From Treponema sp. UBA4377 (GTDB lineage: Bacteria > Spirochaetota > Spirochaetia > Treponematales > Treponemataceae), in the NCBI GenBank assembly GCA_002391235.1, contig DGRX01000025.1:1-64000 (forward strand): a stretch of DNA of 64,000 bases, written 5' to 3'. The notes under the pieces are model-generated. The model was not told where the DNA came from. It did not search any database and saw nothing but the letters and a program-made list of their open reading frames with translations. Both the position numbers and the translations under genes were made by a program. The stretch's first letter is position 1, and each line of letters opens with the position of its first letter. Positions 28,382 through 36,424 of the stretch are shown piece after piece.

Positions 28382-28825
28382 ATGAAAAACGGATTTTTAT
28401 TGGTGTTGGCTGGCTTGCTTTTGAGCGTGGGCTTGTGCGCATGCTCTAAGGCGCAAAAGATCGCCATAGTGGATGTTCAGGCTGTTGTGAACAAGTCTGA
28501 GCAAGTCCAAGCGTTAAAGAAAGAGCAGGAAGAAAGGTTGCAAGCCTTGGAGCAGTGGATAAAGACCGCTCAAAACGATGTCGAAACCCAAGAGTTAAAG
28601 GCAAACAAGGAAGAGCTTTTAAAGAAGTACAATGACGAGCTTGCAAAAAAGCGAGATGAAATTACGCGGGAATATCAGAAAAAACTGCAGGAAATCGATA
28701 AAAGCATAACCGACACGATTAAAAAAACAGCGAAAGACAAAGGTTATGGCATGGTAATATCCAAGTCTATAGTCATAATGGGCGGCGACGATATTACGGC
28801 AGATGTTCAAGAAGCTGTTAAATAA
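28382..28825 (+). CDS. Skp/OmpH-like periplasmic chaperone, probable lipoprotein
   Basis: A 147-residue OmpH/Skp family protein. Signal with a relaxed lipobox (L18-C-A-C21), then the family start 'KIAIVDVQAVVNKSEQVQAL', a long charged coiled coil (residues ~40-115, with repeated KKR/EEL heptads) and a C-terminal 'GYGMVISKSIVIMGGDDIT' strand, as in Skp. Skp trimers hold unfolded outer-membrane proteins in the periplasm. It lies 44 bases after tpsA with a strong Shine-Dalgarno (AAGGAG) and no obvious promoter, and directly abuts the next gene. That suggests co-transcription with tpsA and a role in chaperoning TpsA or TpsB. The role is inference. Confidence 0.82.
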   Translation: MKNGFLLVLAGLLLSVGLCACSKAQKIAIVDVQAVVNKSEQVQALKKEQEERLQALEQWIKTAQNDVETQELKANKEELLKKYNDELAKKRDEITREYQKKLQEIDKSITDTIKKTAKDKGYGMVISKSIVIMGGDDITADVQEAVK

Positions 28826-30283
28826 ATGAAAAAATCAAGAATTGTCGTCGCTGTCGTTCTGGCGCTTTTAATTGTTTTTTTGCTTTTGCTTGCTCTTTGG
28901 CGCTTTGGAAAAATCATTCCGCGTGGCGACGATGGCTTTTCTGAAGCTCCGGGATTAGAATTGGAGCAAGAGCCAGAAGCGGAGTCATCGCCTGCGCCTG
29001 AACCAGAGCTAGAGCAAGACGCAAAGCCAGAGCCTGGAAAAACGCTTGCCGGAATTGAAGTCTCAGGCGCTCCTTCAAAAACGCTCTACTTTGCCGGAGA
29101 AAAATTTGACCGCGCGGGGCTTACGGTAACCGCTTCCTATGGCGATGGGAGCTCAAAGGTTGTTAAAGGCTGGACCGCGAGCGGTTTTTCTTTAGACAAA
29201 ATATGGCTTGGCGAAGAGCAAGTTCTGACCATAAGCTATACGGAAGGCAAGGTGACAAAGACGGCGCAAATTAGCGCGTGTTTTTATGTCGCCGCAAAAA
29301 ACGCAAGGCCCACCACAAAGCCTGTGGCGCTTGCAAGCGATGAGTATTCAGGAACGCTTTCGGGCGGAGTTTACTACAAGTTTGGCGACTTTCCGCAGAC
29401 AATTTCCGCTCTTCCGGGCACTGACTCTTATTCAAATAAAACAGTTTACAACGGCTACTATCTTGGAAGCGACGGCTACTTTTACGAGAAATGCGCGGAA
29501 AGCGCCTATGAAAACGGCTACACATACAGTGACGGCTCGCAAGTGGCCAGGGCGTCCAGCAAGCGGGAAAGATACTTTAAGGTGGAGCCGATTGTATGGC
29601 GCGTTTTAAATCCTTCCGAAGGAAAGAGAAAAATCTTTTTGGCGGAAAATATGCTTATGGCTGGCGTGGCTTTTTACGAATATTACAATGTAAGCCGCAA
29701 GATTGACGATAAAGTTGTGTATCCCAACAACTATGAGCATTCAAAAATCCGCGCCTACCTTAACGGTTTGAGTTATGTCGTAAGAGAAAAAGAAGGCGCT
29801 GAACAGACTGTCAATAAGAGTTGCCTTAACAAAGGCTTTTTGCAAAAGGCGTTTACGGCGAGCGCGCAAAAATTAATTTTAGTAACTGAAATAGACAATT
29901 CCGCCGCAAGCGCAAACCCTTTCTCGAACGCAAGCTTATGGAACGACGGCAAGAACATTTTTGCCTGCGAAAGCGTAAAAGACAAAATCTTTTTGTTAAG
30001 CGAAAAAGAGGCCACGGCAAGCGCTTTTGGCTTTACCGAATATGACGACTATGGCCGCGGCAACAGCAGAATAAGAAAAGCTACTGATTACGCAAAGGCA
30101 AATTTTGCCTATCAAGGTCCCGGCTCGGCCTTTGGCGGTTGCTGGTGGCTTAGATCGCCATACTATTACAGAACTGACTTTGCGCTCGATTGTGACAACG
30201 CGGGCAGCGCTTACGACTTTGGCATGGTTTCCACTAGGCGCGGCGGAATAGTTCCTGCTTTGTCAATCTCCATGGAAAACTGA
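28826..30283 (+). CDS. Membrane-anchored Ig-like and DUF6273 protein
   Basis: A 485-residue protein. One N-terminal membrane segment (residues ~7-28), then an acidic/Pro linker (EAESSPAPEPELEQ region to ~72), a bacterial Ig-like group-3 domain (~75-150: 'YFAGEKFDRAGLTVTASYGD') and a C-terminal DUF6273 domain (~165-485). DUF6273 landmarks are 'FKVEPIVWRVL', 'SKIRAYLNGL', 'IFLLSEKEAT', 'GCWWLRSP' and 'GGIVPALSI'. The C-terminal fold is related to formylglycine-generating/C-type-lectin-like surface proteins. The ATG follows the stop of the OmpH-like gene with no gap. Probably surface- or periplasm-exposed; the ligand is unknown. Confidence 0.82.
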   Translation: MKKSRIVVAVVLALLIVFLLLLALWRFGKIIPRGDDGFSEAPGLELEQEPEAESSPAPEPELEQDAKPEPGKTLAGIEVSGAPSKTLYFAGEKFDRAGLTVTASYGDGSSKVVKGWTASGFSLDKIWLGEEQVLTISYTEGKVTKTAQISACFYVAAKNARPTTKPVALASDEYSGTLSGGVYYKFGDFPQTISALPGTDSYSNKTVYNGYYLGSDGYFYEKCAESAYENGYTYSDGSQVARASSKRERYFKVEPIVWRVLNPSEGKRKIFLAENMLMAGVAFYEYYNVSRKIDDKVVYPNNYEHSKIRAYLNGLSYVVREKEGAEQTVNKSCLNKGFLQKAFTASAQKLILVTEIDNSAASANPFSNASLWNDGKNIFACESVKDKIFLLSEKEATASAFGFTEYDDYGRGNSRIRKATDYAKANFAYQGPGSAFGGCWWLRSPYYYRTDFALDCDNAGSAYDFGMVSTRRGGIVPALSISMEN

Positions 30284-30311
30284 CGCCGTCGTTGGCAAAA
30301 GCGCGTTCCGC

Positions 30312-30340
30312 TTGCAAAGTTGCCCTGTAAGTGATAGTAT
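30312..30340 (+). promoter_or_regulatory. murC promoter
   Basis: TTGCAA, 17 bp, TAGTAT. The -10 box ends six bases before the murC ATG, so transcription should start at or beside the start codon. Confidence 0.62.
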
Positions 30341-30346
30341 GAGTTT

Positions 30347-31909
30347 ATGGGGAAAATATCGCTTCCAGAAGACTTTCATAACTATCGAGTTCATTTTGTG
30401 GGAATAAAGGGCACCGGAATGGCCGCCCTTGTCGAAATTTTTTTCGCCGCCGGAGCGGCGATTACCGGAAGCGACGTTGCCGAGCGCTTTTACACCGACG
30501 AGATTCTTGAATCCCTTAAAATCAAGGCGCTTCCTTTTTCCGAGTCCAACGTCACCAAAGACATAGACTTGGTCGTCTACTCAAGCGCCTACAAGCTGGA
30601 CCAAAATCCGGACCTTATTGCCGCGCAAAGGCTGGGCGTCCCTTGCGCGCTTTACACCGAGGCCTTGGGCGCCTATTCCGAGCGGGCCTTTAGCGCGGGC
30701 GTTTGCGGCGTTCACGGAAAGACAAGCACAACGGGAATCGCCGGAACGATTTTGTCCGAGCTGGACTTGAACGCGCAAGTTTTAGCCGGAAGCGTAATCA
30801 ATTCCTTCGGCAAAAAATGCGTCTATACATCCCCCGCGGCGACTGCTTGCAAGACAGAGAACTGCGGCAAGACCGAAACTGCGGCCGCCGCTTCTCAGTC
30901 TTGCAACCATTCCAAGAAATTCTTTGTGGCCGAGACTTGCGAATACCAACGGCACTTTATGTCCTTTTGCCCGCGCGTCATTTTGCTTACCAGCGTGGAA
31001 AGCGACCACCAGGACTATTACCCGACCTTCGCCGACATTCAGGCGGCCTTTGTCGATTACATTTGCAAGCTGCCCCAAGGCGGAACGTTGGTCTATTGCG
31101 CCGACGACGCTGGAGCGGTGGAGACGGTTCAAATCGCCTTGAAAAAGCGCTCCGACATAAAGACAGTTCCCTACGGAACAAAGGCGGCCGGCCCTTGGCG
31201 CTTGGAATGGCGCAAGGTTAAAGAGCAAAAAAACAATTTTTGGACACAAGCCTTGGGCGAGGCCTTTTTGCGCGTTCCCGGAAAGCACGAAGTTTTGGAC
31301 GCGTGCGGCGCGGCGGCCTTGTGCGCCTGCCTTTTGCGCGAGGCCGGAAAGAACCCCAGCGACTATGCGGAAGAAATCAAGCGCGGACTTGAAAAATTTT
31401 CCGGCGGAAAAAGGCGGAGCGAAGTGACAGGACGCGCAAAGAATTCTTTTGGAGACGACATAGTTTTTGTGGACGACTACGGCCACCATCCGACGGCGGT
31501 AAAGACGACATTGGCGGGCTTTAGGGATTTTTACAGCGGTAAGAAAATCATCGTAGACTTTATGAGCCACACTTACTCGCGCACCCAGGCTTTGCTAAAA
31601 GAGTTCGCGGCGTCCTTTGACAGCGCCGACACGGTTATCTTGAACAAGATTTATTCAAGCGCCCGCGAAAATCCCGCCGACTTTTCGATTACCGGAAAAA
31701 CGCTGGCCGACGAGGCGGCCAAGTTCCACAAGGACGTTCACTACAAAGAAGACTTTGACAGCGCCGCCTCTTTTGGCGCGGAGATTCTTTCCAAGAAGGC
31801 GGGCGCCGAATTCCCCAACGGCTACTTGTTCGTAACGATGGGGGCGGGCGACAACTGGAAGGTGGCGCAAAAAATTATGGCCGCCGGATTTTTGGAGGGC
31901 GAAAAATGA
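30347..31909 (+). CDS. murC: UDP-N-acetylmuramate--L-alanine ligase MurC
   Basis: Cytoplasmic ATP-dependent ligase adding L-Ala to UDP-MurNAc, the first amino-acid step of peptidoglycan synthesis. The N-terminal UDP-binding Rossmann start is HFVGIKGTGMAALVEIF. The ATP site is G121-VHGKTSTTG-130, 'ETCEYQRHFM' carries the metal-binding Glu/His, and the C-terminal domain has VFVDDYGHHPTAVKTTL. At 520 residues it is longer than the usual ~460; part of the excess is a Cys/Thr/Ala-rich insert at ~162-190 that resembles one in the ABC transporter at 46.2 kb. The related ligase Mpl is possible but less likely. It overlaps yicC by four bases (ATGA). Confidence 0.85.
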   Translation: MGKISLPEDFHNYRVHFVGIKGTGMAALVEIFFAAGAAITGSDVAERFYTDEILESLKIKALPFSESNVTKDIDLVVYSSAYKLDQNPDLIAAQRLGVPCALYTEALGAYSERAFSAGVCGVHGKTSTTGIAGTILSELDLNAQVLAGSVINSFGKKCVYTSPAATACKTENCGKTETAAAASQSCNHSKKFFVAETCEYQRHFMSFCPRVILLTSVESDHQDYYPTFADIQAAFVDYICKLPQGGTLVYCADDAGAVETVQIALKKRSDIKTVPYGTKAAGPWRLEWRKVKEQKNNFWTQALGEAFLRVPGKHEVLDACGAAALCACLLREAGKNPSDYAEEIKRGLEKFSGGKRRSEVTGRAKNSFGDDIVFVDDYGHHPTAVKTTLAGFRDFYSGKKIIVDFMSHTYSRTQALLKEFAASFDSADTVILNKIYSSARENPADFSITGKTLADEAAKFHKDVHYKEDFDSAASFGAEILSKKAGAEFPNGYLFVTMGAGDNWKVAQKIMAAGFLEGEK

Positions 31910-32787
31910 ACAGCATGACAGGATACGCCTACAAGGAAGACCTTGCGGGAACGGCGCAAATCAGCGTTGAGATAAAAAGCGTAAACAACCGCTTTTTGGA
32001 CTTGAGTGTTTCGCTTCCGTCATTTTTAAATCCAATCGAACAAAAAATCAGAAAGGTCGTCGCCGAAAAAATCGCGCGCGGAAAAGTGGACCTTGCGATA
32101 AGGGTTCGAGAAAGCGCTTCGGCCTCAAAAGTCACCGCCGACTTGGGCGCGGCCAAGGCCTACTACGACGCGATAAAAAGCGTGGCCGACTCTTTGGGCG
32201 CGGAAAATTTTTCGGGCGGCGGCGCGATTCCGCTTTCGCTTGTAACAGGCCAAGAGGGCGTTTTGAGCCTTTCGCGCGACATTGACGCGGAAGAATACTG
32301 GAAAAAAATCGAACCGACCTTTGACGCTGCGATGGAAGCCTTTTTGGCCGACCGCGCGCGCGAGGGAAAAAACTTAAAGGCCGACTTGCTCAAAAAGCTT
32401 GACGCGCTTGACCAATGCGCCGCCTTCTTTGCCCAATGGCAGCCGCAAATGGAAGGAAAGTTCCGCGAGCAAATCTTGGCGCGCTTTGAGGAATTGCTTG
32501 GCGACAAGGTTGACCAAAACCGCGTGATGGCCGAAGTGGCCGCGCTTATGGTAAAGTACACGATCAACGAAGAGATTGTCCGCTTGCAAAGCCACTTAAA
32601 GGCCATGCGAAAGGAGATGGAAGAAAATCCCGCTCCCGGAAAGCGCTTGGACTTCATTTGCCAAGAGGCCAACCGCGAAATCAACACAATCGGAAGCAAA
32701 AACCAATTTGTCGAGGTTGGCCAAAAAGTGATTGACGCCAAGGACGCGCTTGAAAACATCCGCGAGCAATCGAAAAATGTCGAGTGA
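31906..32787 (+). CDS. yicC: YicC family endoribonuclease
   Basis: A 293-residue YicC/YloC family protein. N-terminal domain 'MNSMTGYAYKE' and 'SVEIKSVNNRFLDLSVSLPS', plus 'RGKVDLAIRVRE'. The C-terminal DUF1732 region contains 'LQSHLKAMRKEMEEN', 'GKRLDFICQEANREINTIGS' and 'VIDAKDALENIREQSKNVE'. Length is normal. E. coli YicC is an endoribonuclease that takes part in small-RNA decay. It is translationally coupled to murC (ATGA overlap) and is followed by the CMP kinase gene 10 bases later. Confidence 0.93.
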   Translation: MNSMTGYAYKEDLAGTAQISVEIKSVNNRFLDLSVSLPSFLNPIEQKIRKVVAEKIARGKVDLAIRVRESASASKVTADLGAAKAYYDAIKSVADSLGAENFSGGGAIPLSLVTGQEGVLSLSRDIDAEEYWKKIEPTFDAAMEAFLADRAREGKNLKADLLKKLDALDQCAAFFAQWQPQMEGKFREQILARFEELLGDKVDQNRVMAEVAALMVKYTINEEIVRLQSHLKAMRKEMEENPAPGKRLDFICQEANREINTIGSKNQFVEVGQKVIDAKDALENIREQSKNVE

Positions 32788-32797
32788 GGAGGAATAT

Positions 32798-33364
32798 ATG
32801 GACGCATGGAAAATTAAGGACGGGCGTGAGCTTAGAATCGCGGTAAGCGGAAAGAGCGGCTGCGGAAACACTACTGTAAGCGGCCTCTTGGCAAAGACGC
32901 TTGGAATAAAATTGATAAACTTTACCTTTAGGCAGCTGGCCGAAGAAAAGGGCATGACCCTTGCCCAAGTAATCGAAGCGGCCAAGACCGACGACTCCTA
33001 CGACAAGACCGTCGACACCCGCCAAGTGGAGCTTGCAAAAAAAGAGTCATGCGTTCTTGGAAGCCGCCTCGCGATATGGATGCTTAAAGAAGCCGACGTT
33101 AAAATCTATCTTCTTGCAAGCGACGAGCTTAGAGCCAAGAGAATCCTTAAGCGCGAGGGCGGAGACCTTTCCGAAATCACAGCCTTCACCAAAATGCGAG
33201 ACGGCGAAGATACAAGGCGCTACAAAGAGCTTTACGGCATCGACAACAACGACTACGAGGGAACGGCGGATCTAATCGTTGACACGGCGGTAAACGTTCC
33301 AGAGCAAATCGTCCAAAACATTTTGACCGAGCTTGAAAAGCGCGGCTTTGTCGAGCGCGCGTAG
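32798..33364 (+). CDS. cmk: Cytidylate kinase
   Basis: A 188-residue P-loop kinase of the compact 'archaeal-type' (d)CMP kinase group. LRIAVSGKSGCGNTTVS holds the P-loop (G18-T26). The later 'DKTVDTRQVELAKKESCVLG', 'SRLAIWMLKEADVKIYLLAS' and 'RAKRILKREGGD' match the CMP-binding and lid regions. It makes (d)CDP from (d)CMP in pyrimidine metabolism. The start is the ATG at 32798, chosen for its strong Shine-Dalgarno (GAGGAGG, 5-6 bases upstream); an in-frame upstream ATG would overlap yicC and has no ribosome site. Confidence 0.88.
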   Translation: MDAWKIKDGRELRIAVSGKSGCGNTTVSGLLAKTLGIKLINFTFRQLAEEKGMTLAQVIEAAKTDDSYDKTVDTRQVELAKKESCVLGSRLAIWMLKEADVKIYLLASDELRAKRILKREGGDLSEITAFTKMRDGEDTRRYKELYGIDNNDYEGTADLIVDTAVNVPEQIVQNILTELEKRGFVERA

Positions 33365-33377
33365 GGGAGCCTTATAA

Positions 33378-34112
33378 ATGACAAAAAAACAAGTCTTGCG
33401 CTTGGCCGCGATTTTTTTTATGGGCCTTGCGCTTTTTGCCGCGGGAAAATATTCCAAGGCCGCCAAAAGGAAAGCGCTTTCCGAAAGCTTTGCGTGGAAT
33501 GGAGAGCCTTATGACATCAGCGAGGTAAATTCCTTTGACGCGAAATTCGCCCATGCCTACGACAAAAAGCTTTCAAAGCTGGGAACCCTTGTCGTTTTGT
33601 TTGCGATGGGCGCGGAGCTTTGCGTAGTCGGAGCCGTTTCGTTCTTTCCCGCAAAAGACAAAAAGAGCGCGGTCAAAGGGCTTTTTTTGGACGCCTTTGT
33701 TTTTGTAAATTGCTGGCTTTGGGGAAACGGCTTTCTTCAATTGTTAAAGACCGCGGCCGGAAGAATCAGGCCCTATATGTATTTTTCAAATCCCAAAGGG
33801 CACGGGGTAAAAAGCGGAGACTTTTGCCGCTCTTGGCCCAGCGGACACTGCCTTCGCGCCTTTGTCGTCTTTGGCTTTTTGTGCTTTTGGTTTTTCTTTC
33901 GCAAAAAAAATTCAAAGATAAGATTGCCAGCGCTTTGCGTTTTCTTTTTGCTTTCCGTTGGCGTGATGGCCTTGCGGGTTTTAAGCGGAAACCATTTTGT
34001 CACCGACAGCCTTTGCGGCGCGGCGATTGGTTTTTTTACAAGCGGCGCGGTATTCTTGGCCTGCGAGAAAGTTCGCTCAGCGCCTAAACCGCCCCTTGAC
34101 CAAAAGGCCTAA
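33378..34112 (+). CDS. PAP2 family membrane phosphatase
   Basis: A 244-residue membrane protein with about five membrane segments and the three PAP2 signatures: K124-x6-R131-P132, P154-SGH157 and R200-x5-H206-x3-D210. These residues form the phosphatase active site on the outer face of the inner membrane. Likely substrates are lipid phosphates such as phosphatidate or undecaprenyl diphosphate; the latter would fit a position near murC, but this is inference. Shine-Dalgarno GGGGAG precedes the ATG. The 3' end of the gene holds the -35 box of the tRNA-Leu promoter. Confidence 0.9.
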   Translation: MTKKQVLRLAAIFFMGLALFAAGKYSKAAKRKALSESFAWNGEPYDISEVNSFDAKFAHAYDKKLSKLGTLVVLFAMGAELCVVGAVSFFPAKDKKSAVKGLFLDAFVFVNCWLWGNGFLQLLKTAAGRIRPYMYFSNPKGHGVKSGDFCRSWPSGHCLRAFVVFGFLCFWFFFRKKNSKIRLPALCVFFLLSVGVMALRVLSGNHFVTDSLCGAAIGFFTSGAVFLACEKVRSAPKPPLDQKA

Positions 34113-34124
34113 AAAAACTAATAT
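34096..34124 (+). promoter_or_regulatory. tRNA-Leu promoter, partly inside the PAP2 gene
   Basis: TTGACC (34096-34101), 17 bp, TAATAT (34119-34124), ten bases before the tRNA. The -35 box lies within the last codons of the PAP2 phosphatase gene. Confidence 0.7.
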
Positions 34125-34134
34125 ATCTAAACTT

Positions 34135-34218
34135 GCCCGGATGGCGAAATTGGTAGACGCGCTAGGTTCAGGTCCTAGTGGAAGCAATTCTATGAGAGTT
34201 CAAGTCTCTCTCCGGGTA
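34135..34218 (+). tRNA. tRNA-Leu (CAG anticodon)
   Basis: An 84-base class II tRNA. Acceptor GCCCGGA/TCCGGGT (one G-U), D loop AATTGGTAGAC, anticodon stem CTAGG/CCTAG with loop TTCAGGT (anticodon CAG), long variable arm GGAAGCAATTC, T arm GAGAG-TTCAAGT-CTCTC, discriminator A. CCA is not encoded. Confidence 0.95.
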
Positions 34219-34220
34219 AC

Positions 34221-34249
34221 GCGCAGGGGTAGCCTTGCGCTTTTTTTTT
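34221..34249 (+). terminator. Terminator of tRNA-Leu
   Basis: GCGCAGG...CCTTGCGC hairpin followed by nine T residues, directly after the tRNA. Confidence 0.8.
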
Positions 34250-34271
34250 AGCGTTGCAATTGGAGCGGACT

Positions 34272-35615
34272 TTGGCGCAGACAAAAGATTTGACAGTTGG
34301 AAATCCTCTTTTCCTAATCATAAAATTCGCGCTGCCCTTGCTGGGCGGAATCTTGTTCCAGCAAGCCTACAACATAGCGGACGCGGCGATTGTAGGCCGC
34401 TACTTGGGAGCCAAAGCCTTGGCCGCCGTGGGAGCGTCTTCGAGCGCGCAGTTTTTGACCTTTGGTTTTTGCATGGGAACGATGACGGGCTTTGCGGTTC
34501 CTGTCGCCCAGCGCTTTGGCGCGCGCGACTACGACGGAATGAGGCGCTTTGTCTTTTGCGCAAACATTTTGGCGGCGGCCACGGCGCTTTTAATGACAAG
34601 CCTTTGCGCCTTTTTTTGCGACCAAATACTTTTCGCTCTAAAAACGCCGGAAGACATTTTTGGCGACGCGCGCGTGTATTTGTTCACGCTTTTTTTGGGA
34701 ACGCCCTTCATCATTTTTTACAACTGGCTTTCAAGCCTTTTGCGCGCGGTGGGCGACAGCAAAACGCCTTTCGCTTTCTTGGTCTTTTCAACGATGCTCA
34801 ACGTCGTTCTGGATTTGCTTTTCATCGTTTGCTTTGGCTGGGGAGTTTTTGGAGCGGCCTTCGCGACTGTCATTTCATTGTTCGTTAGCGGCCTTCTTTG
34901 CGCGCTTTACATTCGCGCCAAGTTTGAAATCCTTCGCCTAAAAAAGGAGAACAAGGTTTTTGACTTTAGGACCGCCGCCGCCTTGATAAAAATCGGAGTT
35001 CCGATGGGCTTGCAGTTTTCGATAACCGCTATAGGCTCTATGATAATGCAGGCGGCCAACAACGCGCTTGGAACCGTTTACGTTTCGGCCTTTAGCGCGG
35101 CCTCAAAGATAAAGCAATTCGCCATCTCGCCCTTTGACGCGCTTGCCGCCTCGGTTTCCACCTTTGCAAGCCAAAACTACGGCGCCCACAAATTTGACAG
35201 AATAAAAAAAGGCTTTGCGCAAGGCATCGCCGCCGGAGTCCTTTTGGGCGCCGCGCTCGCCGTTCTTTTGATTTTCTTTGGAAGGCAATTGTCGATGATT
35301 TTTATTTCCGCAAAGAACGCCGAAGTCTTGGACGCTTCGCAAAAGTTCCTTTTTATAAGCGGCTTTTTTTATTTGGTGATTCCATTTTTGAACGTGTCGC
35401 GCCTTACGGTCCAAGGCTTGGGCTATTCCAACCGCGCGATATTTTCAGGCGTTATAGAAATGCTCGCCCGAATTTTTGTAAGCTTCGCGCTTGTGCCGAC
35501 GATGGGCTGGACCGCGATTTGCTTTTGCGACCAAGCCGCGTGGGTCAGCGCGACCTTCTTTATTTTTTCTTACTGCCTTTGCTTAATCGGACGCTTGCAA
35601 AAAGAGGCGCTATAA
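34272..35615 (+). CDS. MATE family efflux transporter
   Basis: A multidrug/toxic compound extrusion transporter of about 447 residues with twelve membrane segments in two similar halves. N-terminal 'LTVGNPLFLIIKFALPLLGG', then 'QQAYNIADAAIVGRYLGAKA', 'NVVLDLLFIVCFGWGVFGAA' and, in the second half, 'NYGAHKFDRIKKGFAQGI' are typical of the DinF/NorM-like bacterial group. It exports cationic drugs in exchange for Na+ or H+. The start is probably the TTG at 34272, six bases after GGAG; a TTG at 34254 is the alternative. The 3' end overlaps the convergent thiamine diphosphokinase gene by 56 bases. Confidence 0.92.
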   Translation: MAQTKDLTVGNPLFLIIKFALPLLGGILFQQAYNIADAAIVGRYLGAKALAAVGASSSAQFLTFGFCMGTMTGFAVPVAQRFGARDYDGMRRFVFCANILAAATALLMTSLCAFFCDQILFALKTPEDIFGDARVYLFTLFLGTPFIIFYNWLSSLLRAVGDSKTPFAFLVFSTMLNVVLDLLFIVCFGWGVFGAAFATVISLFVSGLLCALYIRAKFEILRLKKENKVFDFRTAAALIKIGVPMGLQFSITAIGSMIMQAANNALGTVYVSAFSAASKIKQFAISPFDALAASVSTFASQNYGAHKFDRIKKGFAQGIAAGVLLGAALAVLLIFFGRQLSMIFISAKNAEVLDASQKFLFISGFFYLVIPFLNVSRLTVQGLGYSNRAIFSGVIEMLARIFVSFALVPTMGWTAICFCDQAAWVSATFFIFSYCLCLIGRLQKEAL

Positions 35616-36363
35616 GGACAAAGGAGCCGCGCAAAAAATCAATTTGGACTGCCTTTCCTTGCCGTGCCCATTCTTCCTTTATCGTGTTGCTCACGCTGGG
35701 CATTCCTTTTTTGCGGAAGAGGGAGCTTTCCCATTCAAGCCCTTGGGAGCGAATCTTTCCGCCGTGATTTTTTCCAAAGGCGCGGGCGACGGAAATGATG
35801 TCGCCGGCTTTAAGTCCGCTTATTTCAAACGACGAGCGCTCGGCCTTCCACAAAACTTGCTCGCCGCAAAGCCATGCGTCGGGCGCGATTTTTGTTCCGA
35901 ACAAATTGTAGATTGACAAAAAGTGGTCGGTCCTGCCGCCCGCGCCGCCGATTAAGGTGACGAAATCCTTTTTGTCGCGCTCCCAAGATTTTCCGCCAAA
36001 AAGGGCAGGAAAGCCGCGCTCTTTTTTGCCTTGCAAAAAGTTCCGCGCTATTTCCCGCGCTTTCTTTAGCGCCAGCTCGGTGTCGGTGTCGTCCTTGTAG
36101 CTGGGGGAGCGTTCTATTATCGCGCCCTTGTAATCGTCCAAAACGCTTTTGTCGCTTATCGAATCAAAGTCGCCCAAGATAAGACTTGGCGAAAAATCGT
36201 AAAGGCCCTTAAAATATTTTTGCCAGGCGCGGAGCGTTTCAAGGCCTGAGTCTGCGGCGATGACAGCGTCGGGCTTTTGGCCGTCCGCCAAAATGCTTTT
36301 AAAGTAGGCCGCCGCCCTTTCCGGCTCCGGGGAGCTTCCGCCTGTAAAGACGATTATTTGCAT
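35560..36363 (-). CDS. thiN: Thiamine diphosphokinase
   Basis: A 267-residue enzyme that transfers diphosphate from ATP to thiamine, giving thiamine diphosphate. The catalytic domain has IVFTGGS, AADSGLETL, LILGDFDSI, KDDTDTELAL and GGAGGRTDHFLSIYNLF, which are the metal- and nucleotide-binding segments of the family. The C-terminal half forms the thiamine-binding beta sandwich. It is ~45 residues longer than usual because of a charged insert at ~125-145. The -10 box TAGAAT (36370-36375) ends six bases before the ATG. No TPP riboswitch is visible, and there is not enough upstream space for one. Confidence 0.9.
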   Translation of the reverse strand: MQIIVFTGGSSPEPERAAAYFKSILADGQKPDAVIAADSGLETLRAWQKYFKGLYDFSPSLILGDFDSISDKSVLDDYKGAIIERSPSYKDDTDTELALKKAREIARNFLQGKKERGFPALFGGKSWERDKKDFVTLIGGAGGRTDHFLSIYNLFGTKIAPDAWLCGEQVLWKAERSSFEISGLKAGDIISVARAFGKNHGGKIRSQGLEWESSLFRKKGMPSVSNTIKEEWARQGKAVQIDFLRGSFVLIAPLFASVRLSKGSKKK

Positions 36364-36424
36364 AAAAAGATTCTAGCGCAAAATCAATAAAAATGATATA
36401 GTTTGTCTTGCGGAGAAACTGTTT

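Noticed and set aside
30782..31570. 262-residue open frame antisense to murC
   Set aside because: Same reason: shadow of a conserved gene with strong third-position bias.
36364..36424. TPP riboswitch upstream of thiamine diphosphokinase
   Set aside because: The -10 box is six bases from the ATG and the gap is too short and lacks the TPP aptamer core.
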